DNA from: Candidatus Hydrogenedentota bacterium
GTDB lineage: Bacteria > Hydrogenedentota > Hydrogenedentia > Hydrogenedentales > CAITNO01
NCBI GenBank assembly: GCA_007124105.1
Contig: SLFT01000002.1
Coordinates: 1 to 13,823 of the forward strand
Direction of reading: 5' to 3'
Length of the DNA: 13,823 nucleotides
The stretch's first letter is position 1, and each line of letters begins with the position of its first letter. This document shows positions 7,481 to 13,823 of the stretch, piece by piece. Below the pieces are notes generated by a model that had not been told where the DNA came from, searched no databases, and saw only the letters and a program-made list of their open reading frames with translations. The translations under genes and the position numbers were made by a program.

Positions 7481-8263
7481 TCAGGAAGCGCCGGCCAAAA
7501 GAGCAGACATCATGCGGGCGAGTCCGAATTGTCGGGCGGCATTCCCTTGATTGACGGCTATCTCGAGTCGGTTGCCGCTGCCATACAACGCCAAAGGCGC
7601 GCCGGGCGCCACATCGCCGTAGGTAGTGTGCAGCGGGAAGATATGGTCGCCCACATGCACAGTGCCCGCAATTGTCCCGTCTGTGTCTCCCTCGCGCTGT
7701 ATGTTGGTAATGCAATTGCCAAAATGATCAATATGGATGATAACGCCCGCCTGTCGGCCTTTTCCATCGCGCCTGGTGGTTGGCAGCGGCAGTTTATCGA
7801 GGGATGTTACCGCGTCGCCCAGCGCTTCGGGCGCGCCGCCGTCTGCCAGCCAGGCCGCCGCGGGCGCGAAGATATCCCTTCCGTGGAATGTGTTGCTGAT
7901 CATCACGCCGTTGTTCGCGTCAGGCCTGATCTGATAAGCCCAGTCCATCTTGTGGCGCATCAGCCACAGCGTAAGCAAGCCGTTGTCTGGCCCTACAAAC
8001 ACGTGACCGCCCGCGCTGACGGCGACAGGGCGTCTGGCGGTGCCCACGCCGGGGTCAACCACAATCAGATGAACCGTGCCCTTGGGATACCAGGGAATAG
8101 CGGCCTCGATAAACAATGCCGCCTCCAATATATCCTGCGGCGCAATATCGTGCGTCAGGTCGTCAATCGTCGCCTTGGGGCAGTGACGGCGCAATACGCC
8201 TTTCATGGCGGCAACGTACGGGTCCCGCATCCCGAAATCAGTGGTCAGCGTAATAATGGTCAT
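7481..8263 (-). CDS. S-adenosylmethionine hydrolase (SAM hydroxide adenosyltransferase, DUF62)
   Basis: This enzyme family cleaves S-adenosylmethionine to adenosine and methionine using water/hydroxide. It is related to the halogenases fluorinase and chlorinase (SalL). The 260 residues are typical in length. Motifs include TTDFGMRDPYVAAMKG (7-22), VVDPGVGTARRP (68-79), GPDNG (91-95), TFHGRDIFAP (125-134), IDHFGNCITNI (178-188) and NRLEIAVNQGNAA (231-243). The conserved Asp-Arg-His set expected for the hydrolase branch is present as Asp70, Arg77 and His127, favouring hydrolase over halogenase. The start has AAAGAGG (8269-8275) with 5-nt spacing. It lies 79 bp after the kelch gene on the same strand and may be co-transcribed with it. 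No functional link to the neighbours is obvious. In vivo role in the family is poorly understood. Confidence 0.92.
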   Translation of the reverse strand: MTIITLTTDFGMRDPYVAAMKGVLRRHCPKATIDDLTHDIAPQDILEAALFIEAAIPWYPKGTVHLIVVDPGVGTARRPVAVSAGGHVFVGPDNGLLTLWLMRHKMDWAYQIRPDANNGVMISNTFHGRDIFAPAAAWLADGGAPEALGDAVTSLDKLPLPTTRRDGKGRQAGVIIHIDHFGNCITNIQREGDTDGTIAGTVHVGDHIFPLHTTYGDVAPGAPLALYGSGNRLEIAVNQGNAARQFGLARMMSALLAGAS

Positions 8264-8342
8264 GAGAACCTCTTTCTCCAGGGTTTACGGCGGCGACATC
8301 AATAAACCTCGCGAAGTACCGATGTTGAAACGTTATCATGTC

Positions 8343-9422
8343 TTATCTGAGACAACACAGCACAAGCAGCGATATGCCTGTCAACAATGCATCGCCGAGA
8401 AACAGACGCCGCGACTTAGCGTCGCCAGCGCTACAATCACACCCGCATCCCAGCGCGCCCAACAATCCGCCTGCCCGGGCAGGCATCCAGGTCTCGCCGT
8501 CCCGGGAATACCAGACATCGTTGGCGTCGCCGTCGGCAACGCTTCCGCCCGCCAGCCAGAGCCGATTGTTGTAAACAGCCGATGCGTGTCGCGCGCGCGG
8601 CAACCAGGCGGCCTCGGTTTCAACGGTCTCCCAGACCTTGCCATCGGATGATGTCCAGGTTTGATGCAAACGGTCGCCAGCTGCGTCCACACCTCCAAAT
8701 ACGCGTATTTTCCCTTTGAAGACCTCAGCGCAATGCCCCCGCACCGCGGCGGGCAAGTCCCCCGCCTTTTCCCAGGAAATGCCGTCTTCCGACCGCCACA
8801 CGTCCTTGTAGATATCATAGTCATCCTTGCCGCCAAGTACGTAGAGTGCGTCCTCGAAGGATACGGCGGCATGTTCCCAGCGCGGCGCCCACCGCGCGCC
8901 GTTGGACAGCGACTCCCAGGCATTGCCGTTCTCGCTGACCCATACGTCGTTGTAACAGACGTCGCCAAATCCCTCGCCGCCAAGCAGGAACATGCGTCCA
9001 TCATGCACCAGGCACGCCATGCCGCGTCGGGGCGACCACGCCGCCTCGGCGACAACCGTCTCCCATTGGGCGCCGTCGGATGATCGCCACACATCGTTCA
9101 GATATGCGGCGCCCTGGCCGCCTAGCATCCAGATGCGCTCTTGATATACGAGAACGGCATGAAGATGCCGTTGTGGCGGATGAGGCGCTTCAAGCGGAAG
9201 ACGTACCCACGAAAAACCATCCCGCGAAATCCACGTGTCGTTGAAGAACAAGGTCTTGCCGAAAGCGTTTAGTCCGCCTGTTACCGCAAGCGCATCGTCA
9301 AAAGCAACCATGCAATGGCCGCTGCGCGGATTCCACTGGCCCATATCAGCCTTTGTCAAGGCAAGGGCATCATACATTAGAAAGAGCATCGCGATTATGA
9401 ACACTGCATTTCGTGTGCGCAT
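8343..9422 (-). CDS. Secreted six-bladed kelch-propeller protein with C-terminal anchor
   Basis: The start is placed at 9422, not the upstream ATG at 9545. AGGAG (9428-9432) lies 5 nt before it, and a clean signal peptide begins there (MRTRNAVFIIAMLFLMYDALA). The 359-residue product has six kelch repeats with Gly-Gly pairs at ~49, 101, 148, 197, 243 and 292. Each is followed by a (N/K)D(V/T)W...S.DG..WE-type strand, giving a six-bladed beta-propeller. The C-terminus (~324-359) has GCGCDCSAGD, a short basic spacer, a hydrophobic helix (LLTGISLLVL) and a final CCLR. This resembles MYXO-CTERM-type tripartite sorting tails. It is probably surface-exposed and binds a protein or glycan, but the ligand is unknown. 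The next gene upstream on the same strand ends in a similar tail. Confidence 0.88.
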   Translation of the reverse strand: MRTRNAVFIIAMLFLMYDALALTKADMGQWNPRSGHCMVAFDDALAVTGGLNAFGKTLFFNDTWISRDGFSWVRLPLEAPHPPQRHLHAVLVYQERIWMLGGQGAAYLNDVWRSSDGAQWETVVAEAAWSPRRGMACLVHDGRMFLLGGEGFGDVCYNDVWVSENGNAWESLSNGARWAPRWEHAAVSFEDALYVLGGKDDYDIYKDVWRSEDGISWEKAGDLPAAVRGHCAEVFKGKIRVFGGVDAAGDRLHQTWTSSDGKVWETVETEAAWLPRARHASAVYNNRLWLAGGSVADGDANDVWYSRDGETWMPARAGGLLGALGCGCDCSAGDAKSRRLFLGDALLTGISLLVLCCLR

Positions 9423-9656
9423 AGGCGCTCCTGTCATGTTATGGCGCTGTTTGAGGGCGCGCTCCAAAAAGTTGGTGCTGCGCGGCTGACGAAAATAGTA
9501 TCGCGCGGCGTTAACCTGTTTTCCGAAACTATGGCGCAACATCACGGGGCGAAGGCTGTCAACAAAAGTTTAACGCCAACGTCAAGGGATTTGCAATATC
9601 ATTGATACGGGCAGCCATATTACAGGCGGAACACGAAACCTGGTGAAATATCCGGG

Positions 9657-12600
9657 TTAACGGCGACGCGCCAGTATAAGCAGCGCAAGCCCGAGCAGAA
9701 GCCAGTTGCCAAGCCAGCGCTCGAGCGTTGTTGAAACATCCCCTTTCTTATTGCATCCCGGGAAGCCGCAACCAGTGCTTCGCGTGGGCGGTTTAATCTC
9801 TCCTTCATCGTCATCCCCGGGAACAGTGGCCTGGATACGGACGTGGCCGCCATGGACTGTCACATCTGTATACCACTCGAAGTCCTCGCCGAACGGTCCC
9901 GCTAACTTTACGTTCACGAGATGGACCGGCAATATCGTACCTGGCCGGGCATTTTCAGAAACACGAAAGTGCAGGAGCAGCGCTTCAACGCCGTCTTCCC
10001 CTTGCGTGAGGAACATGTCGGTGTCCGCGGCAACGCCAAGACGCAGAAAATGGCCGTCTTGCTGCGATTGTTGTGTGGAATCTGAAAGCAGCGCGCCTGG
10101 CGTATAGTGTTCCAGAGTCAAACCCGAGGAAACTGACGGAAAGGCGACGCTAATATTCAAGCCCGTCAGTCCGCTGGCGTTCTTAACAGTCACAGGCAGT
10201 TCAAGCAGCGCGCCGGGCGTCGTCGTTGTCTCGTTTGGCAGGCTTATTTCAACGGATGCGTCCGCAGGCGCGTCATCCCACACATCCGCCAGGGTGCGTT
10301 CTGTTTCCCCGGGCGAAACAGACGCGCCCCGCGCCATGCGCATGATAATCACCGCATCCGCGCAATCAATCATTCCATCGTTGTTCAAGTCTCCAGCCAT
10401 CCAGTGGCAGGCGTCCGCATCCAGCGCGCCCACAGAAATATCAAGCGCCAACGCCGCGTCCGGCGCTGTTATACGGCCATCATTATCCATGTCGCCTGGC
10501 TTGCCGCATGTCTGGTCGAAGCAAAGCGCCGCACTATCCGACAGGTCTATTTCCAGGGTGTCGCCGTCGGCAAAGGTGAATGACGCATCGCTGAACGCAA
10601 GCGTACTGCATTCTTCCTCGGGCGCGTCGTCGCGTACGCACATATCCAGGTGGAACAGACGCCCGACGCCCGCAAATTGGACGGGCGCATCAAACGCCGC
10701 GCTAATAGAGACCACGCCCGGCGTTGAATCATCAACAGCGATGGGCATGTTGCGCGTGATGGCAGTATGGCGCACGCCAATCCGCTCACTGTCCACAACA
10801 TCCTGGTTGTAAACAATCGCTACCGAGAACCCCGTTATTTCAACTCCCGCCATATCCGATACGCTCAGGCCCACGGAACCGCAGGTTCCGACATCAAGGT
10901 TCACATCGCTTAAACGCACTGTTGCCACACCCGCCCGCGCCGAAACAGGACCGGCGTAGACGCTTTCCAATTCGTCGGCAACCGCCGTTAAGCGATAGTA
11001 GTACAAGTTGCCGGCAGTCACATCCGTGTCGTCTTTGCGCGTAACGTCCGCCGTAAGCGTATCCAGCAGTGTATATGTTGTTTCATCTTCCGCGCGACGA
11101 TAAACCCGATAACCCGAGAGGTTGCCTTCTCTATTGGGCGCCCAACGCAATTGAATTCGCCTGGCGCCGCCTGACGCAACAAATTGCTGGGGGCGCGCCG
11201 GATAAATGCCGCTTGACACCACCAACGCTACGGCCGCGCCAACGGGAACGGTTGCGCCTGCCGCGGGCTGTTGGCGCAACACATGGCTGAGCGGCACAAG
11301 TACGTTGCGCTCATGCGTAATTGCGCCTTGAGACAAGCCAGCGCCTTGAAGCGTCTCCAGCGCCTTCGCCGCGGATATGCCGACAACATTGGGAACGTCA
11401 ACCCACTGCGTTTCGCCTTCATCATGGCCCTCGCCCTCGTTGATGTCGGGACCGCGTGACGCCACGAGGTCCACAGGGCTGCCCGGTACAATCATTGTGC
11501 CGCCGGACGGGTGCTGGCTAATTACAGTGCCCGCGGGTATTGTGTTGTCATAGCGCTCGTCTACAAGGCCGACAGTCAGCCCCGCCGCTGTGATGGCCGC
11601 CTCCGCATCAGCCAGCGCCATGCCTGTTACATGCGGGACGGGAACAAACTCGGGTCCGCGCGAGACCACAAGCGGAACGGCTGTGCCCATGTTGATGCTT
11701 GCTCCCGCCGTTATGCCCTGACTAATGACGGTGTCGGCGGGGACGGCGTCGCTGTACGCATGGGATATCCGCGCCGCCAGGCCCACGCTTTCAATTGCCG
11801 TAACAGCGTTGGCCTCGGATATATCGGTCACATAAGGAACCATGCCTTGCGGCAGGGCAGCCAGATAGGGATAGGAACCGCCGTCGAGCATGTACCACAC
11901 CGCTTCGAAATCCCACCCGGCCCCAGTAAAAGTAGTCAGTGTCTGCATCTGCTCTGTAGACAGCCCAATGCCAATATCGTTGTCGGGGCCGCCAATCGCA
12001 TGGTCCCAAAATGAGGCGTCAGCGTAACCGCCGGTCAAACAGCCTGCCAGACCGCCGGTGTTCGTTTCGCCCGTTGCGGCGCCTACCGCGTAGCATTGGT
12101 AAATGGCGCCGGCAACATTGTCGCCTACTAGCCCGCCAACAAACGCGTCGCCCGCTGTCGCGCCTGTGGCGTAACAATTCAACACGGCGCCGCTCCATAA
12201 TGCGCCGGTCAGCCCACCGATTTGGCTGTGGCCCGTTGCGGCGCCGGCGGCGTAGCATTGCGTAATATCGCTGGCAACAGTATCGCCCACAAGACCGCCA
12301 ACAGCGCGAACCCCGGTTGCCGCGCCCGTGGCATAACAATGCGACATGCGTCCGTTCCAGGTTGCGCCGGCCAGACCGCCGACCTGGTTCTCGCCTGTCG
12401 CATCACCTGTAGCATGGCAATTCAATACAGCGCCGTACGAGTTCAGACCAAGCAGGCCGCCAACGTAACGATTGCCCATCACCCGGGCGGTTGTGGAACA
12501 GTGCGTTATTGTGCCGGCGTTAAGTCCGGCAAGAGCGCCCACATGATGATGCCCCATAATCAGAGAGGCCTCTACCGTCATGTTCTCCACGCGGCCCCCT

Positions 12601-13823
12601 TCGCCCACATAGGCAAACAGGCCCACATAATCACGCTCAGGGCGGTCTATCACCATACCGCGAATGACATGGCCGCCGCCATCGAAGACGCCTGTGAAAG
12701 GCGCGTCAGCATCTCCGATGGGCGAAAAGCCGGCGCCGTCATTCCAGTTTGCCGTTTCCCGGGCGTCTATATCAGCGCCCAAAATGTAATGACCGTCCAG
12801 CGGATATCCAGCCGCGCGGCCAATACCTTGAAGTTCCGCTATGGATGTCAGCAACATGGGGAGCGCGCCTTCCCCTTCCATCTCGCCTTCCCCCTCTTCC
12901 TCGCCCTCCAGTTCTCCTTCTCGCTCTCCTTCTTCTTCCTCGCCTTCTCCTTCCAACTCGTCCTCTCCCTCATCCGGCGGCTGCTGCACGGCAAAGGCTT
13001 TGATGCAGGCGTTGGTATTGGGAAAGTTGCCGGCATGGATATCGGTAAACACATCCCCATTTCTACTTACATAACTCTGACCGCTCTCAGCCGTTGGCGC
13101 GGCATAGCCGCTAATCGGGCGTTCAATCGGGATGGGGAAGGGAACGCCAGGCGTTTCAAAACGCACGACAACGGAAAATTCCTGGTCTGTTGTTACGGCA
13201 ACAGCGTCTGGCAAGTCCACTACGTAATAACCCGCCTGAAGGAATACGCCGGATACGGAACTTATTGGGTTGGTAAATGTGCCGCCCGAAATACCGTCGT
13301 CATAAACCGCAATTTCATATCCCGTGTGCGTGGCAACGGCATAAACGCCCACGGCAACGATAGATGCGTCATCCACAGCAGTGAACACATTCGCCGCGTA
13401 TGCCGTTTCCGTGCCGTAGCCAATACTCCCGGTCATACCCAATGGATCGTGTTGATAGATATGGCTGTACGTGTCGGCTGGAAGCAGATCGAAGAATCCA
13501 ACCGCTATTTTTGTGTCTTCACTATCGTAACAGGCGTCATAATAGGAGAGATAAAAATAGCCGTTATCGCCCCAGTCGGTCCCCCAGCTGTTCTTGCATA
13601 TCCAGGCGCCGCGACCCGGGGCGCCGGGGACTTCTTTGTCGTTGTCCCAACCGATGAACACAATCCCGTGGTTTCCCCAAAAACGTTCATTGGCGCTGTA
13701 ATAAGTGTTTGTGGCTGCATCAAACAATGCGTCGTCTTGATACATAACGCCCATCAGTGGTCCCCGGCTCATAAGGGCCTCTTGTATCTCGCGACGTTCG
13801 CCTTTGTATTGAACAAAGACAGG
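9657..13823 (-). CDS. Giant secreted modular protein: papain-like protease, GLUG, PASTA, Fn3, cohesin/dockerin-like (N-terminus outside window)
   Basis: The frame stays open to the window edge, so the N-terminus (signal peptide, catalytic Cys) is missing. Residues are numbered from the internal Met at 13772; 17 further in-frame residues precede it. In order: a C1A papain-like peptidase C-half (to ~95) with active-site His35 in NHGIVFIGWD and Asn61 in CKNSWGTDWG. Then a lectin-like beta-domain (~100-262, IYQHDPLGMTGS). Then a Glu/Gly linker (266-302), a lead-in domain (307-407), GLUG repeats (411-590) and a closing GLSTEQMQ...YPYLAAL segment (to ~640). Next are three PASTA domains (645-707, 710-775, 791-855), Fn3 (857-948), a cohesin-like domain (949-1085), a dockerin-like pair of calcium loops (1089-1149) and a second cohesin-like domain (1173-1315). 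The tail has GCGFPGC, a hydrophobic helix and terminal RRR. It is probably a surface-anchored protease-adhesin. Domain names rest on pattern recognition; cohesin assignments are the least certain. Confidence 0.9.
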   Translation of the reverse strand, partial: PVFVQYKGERREIQEALMSRGPLMGVMYQDDALFDAATNTYYSANERFWGNHGIVFIGWDNDKEVPGAPGRGAWICKNSWGTDWGDNGYFYLSYYDACYDSEDTKIAVGFFDLLPADTYSHIYQHDPLGMTGSIGYGTETAYAANVFTAVDDASIVAVGVYAVATHTGYEIAVYDDGISGGTFTNPISSVSGVFLQAGYYVVDLPDAVAVTTDQEFSVVVRFETPGVPFPIPIERPISGYAAPTAESGQSYVSRNGDVFTDIHAGNFPNTNACIKAFAVQQPPDEGEDELEGEGEEEEGEREGELEGEEEGEGEMEGEGALPMLLTSIAELQGIGRAAGYPLDGHYILGADIDARETANWNDGAGFSPIGDADAPFTGVFDGGGHVIRGMVIDRPERDYVGLFAYVGEGGRVENMTVEASLIMGHHHVGALAGLNAGTITHCSTTARVMGNRYVGGLLGLNSYGAVLNCHATGDATGENQVGGLAGATWNGRMSHCYATGAATGVRAVGGLVGDTVASDITQCYAAGAATGHSQIGGLTGALWSGAVLNCYATGATAGDAFVGGLVGDNVAGAIYQCYAVGAATGETNTGGLAGCLTGGYADASFWDHAIGGPDNDIGIGLSTEQMQTLTTFTGAGWDFEAVWYMLDGGSYPYLAALPQGMVPYVTDISEANAVTAIESVGLAARISHAYSDAVPADTVISQGITAGASINMGTAVPLVVSRGPEFVPVPHVTGMALADAEAAITAAGLTVGLVDERYDNTIPAGTVISQHPSGGTMIVPGSPVDLVASRGPDINEGEGHDEGETQWVDVPNVVGISAAKALETLQGAGLSQGAITHERNVLVPLSHVLRQQPAAGATVPVGAAVALVVSSGIYPARPQQFVASGGARRIQLRWAPNREGNLSGYRVYRRAEDETTYTLLDTLTADVTRKDDTDVTAGNLYYYRLTAVADELESVYAGPVSARAGVATVRLSDVNLDVGTCGSVGLSVSDMAGVEITGFSVAIVYNQDVVDSERIGVRHTAITRNMPIAVDDSTPGVVSISAAFDAPVQFAGVGRLFHLDMCVRDDAPEEECSTLAFSDASFTFADGDTLEIDLSDSAALCFDQTCGKPGDMDNDGRITAPDAALALDISVGALDADACHWMAGDLNNDGMIDCADAVIIMRMARGASVSPGETERTLADVWDDAPADASVEISLPNETTTTPGALLELPVTVKNASGLTGLNISVAFPSVSSGLTLEHYTPGALLSDSTQQSQQDGHFLRLGVAADTDMFLTQGEDGVEALLLHFRVSENARPGTILPVHLVNVKLAGPFGEDFEWYTDVTVHGGHVRIQATVPGDDDEGEIKPPTRSTGCGFPGCNKKGDVSTTLERWLGNWLLLGLALLILARRR
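12003..12542 (-). repeat. GLUG repeat array within the giant protein
   Basis: Seven copies of a GLUG-type unit (VGGLVG...CYATGAATG) lie at protein residues 411-590. The VGG motifs start at 411, 437, 464, 491, 518, 545 and 572. The first six copies each carry a Cys, at 425, 452, 479, 506, 533 and 560, exactly 27 residues (81 nt) apart. The seventh copy is degenerate and leads into ASFWD. Repeats of this kind are known in bacterial surface proteins and probably fold as a beta-solenoid. Confidence 0.8.
12867..12977 (-). repeat. Glu/Gly-rich low-complexity linker (purine-rich coding strand)
   Basis: About 37 residues (266-302) made almost only of Glu and Gly, with occasional Leu, Arg, Asp and Met, join the lectin-like domain to the GLUG lead-in. 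At DNA level it is a near-continuous pyrimidine tract on the plus strand (CCTTCC, TCTCCTTC and similar units), imperfectly repetitive with no long uninterrupted unit. Shorter pieces of the same kind recur at residues 778-787 (EGEGHDEGET) and ~1322-1325 (DEGE), so it acts as a general module spacer in this protein. Confidence 0.8.

Noticed and set aside
7451..8305. 284-codon plus-strand open frame
   Set aside because: It is antisense to the SAM hydrolase gene, whose motifs are complete; the plus-strand product has no recognisable features.
9423..9545. Upstream ATG extending the kelch protein by 41 residues
   Set aside because: The extension is basic and non-hydrophobic, would bury the signal peptide, and has no better ribosome-binding site than the AGGAG placed 5 nt before 9422.
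9541..9600. TTGACA and TTGACG hexamers on the minus strand before the kelch gene
   Set aside because: Neither has a -10-like hexamer 15-19 bp downstream, so a promoter cannot be supported.
9601..9656. Possible terminator after the giant protein gene
   Set aside because: Only a 4-bp CAGG/CCTG pairing with a large loop and no T-run is present.
11511..12014. 167-codon plus-strand frame inside the giant protein gene
   Set aside because: It is antisense to PASTA and GLUG-closing segments that read clearly on the minus strand.
12866..12977. Pyrimidine-rich repetitive DNA as a possible CRISPR or satellite array
   Set aside because: There are no regular repeat-spacer units; it is simply the reverse complement of a Glu/Gly-coding linker.

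Overview
The window looks like a chromosomal segment of a Gram-negative (diderm) bacterium with moderately high GC content. The outer-membrane assembly protein LptD supports a diderm. The large modular protein at the right end has Glu-Gly ('EGE') linkers, GLUG repeats, PASTA and dockerin/cohesin-like modules and a Cys-TM-Arg tail. From memory this style is common in Candidatus Hydrogenedentota and related PVC/FCB-like lineages. That assignment is an inference from protein style, not a phylogenetic result. No rRNA, tRNA, CRISPR array or intact insertion sequence was seen.

The left half is transcribed rightward. A degraded DDE transposase (ISKra4-like) lies at 57-641, where only the interior of the protein is recognisable. 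It is followed by about 400 bp with no convincing gene. A promoter-like element near 744-773 precedes a compact three-gene run: a PfkB-family sugar kinase (869-1804), a small secreted charged protein overlapping it by ATGA (1801-2202), and an LptD homologue 20 bp downstream (2223-4898). About 240 bp further on, with its own extended -10 element, is a small zinc-ribbon protein (5143-5562). It ends at a very clear intrinsic terminator (5587-5610).

The right half is transcribed leftward and converges on that terminator. In transcription order from the right edge it contains four genes. First is a very large secreted modular protein whose N-terminus lies outside the window (9657-13823). Second is a six-bladed kelch propeller protein (8343-9422). 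Third is an S-adenosylmethionine hydrolase of the DUF62 family (7481-8263). Fourth is a sodium:alanine/glycine symporter of the AGCS family (5752-7134).

Functionally, the left operon points to outer-membrane/LPS biogenesis, and the right side to cell-surface proteins plus small-molecule metabolism. The kelch protein and the giant protease-adhesin both end in a Cys-rich motif, a hydrophobic segment and terminal Arg. This suggests that both are handled by the same C-terminal sorting and anchoring machinery. I did not find a clearly new multi-gene system. The most interesting elements are the architecture of the giant protein, the shared C-terminal signal, the two-repeat periodicity inside the GLUG array, and the unassigned small proteins at 1801-2202 and 5143-5562.
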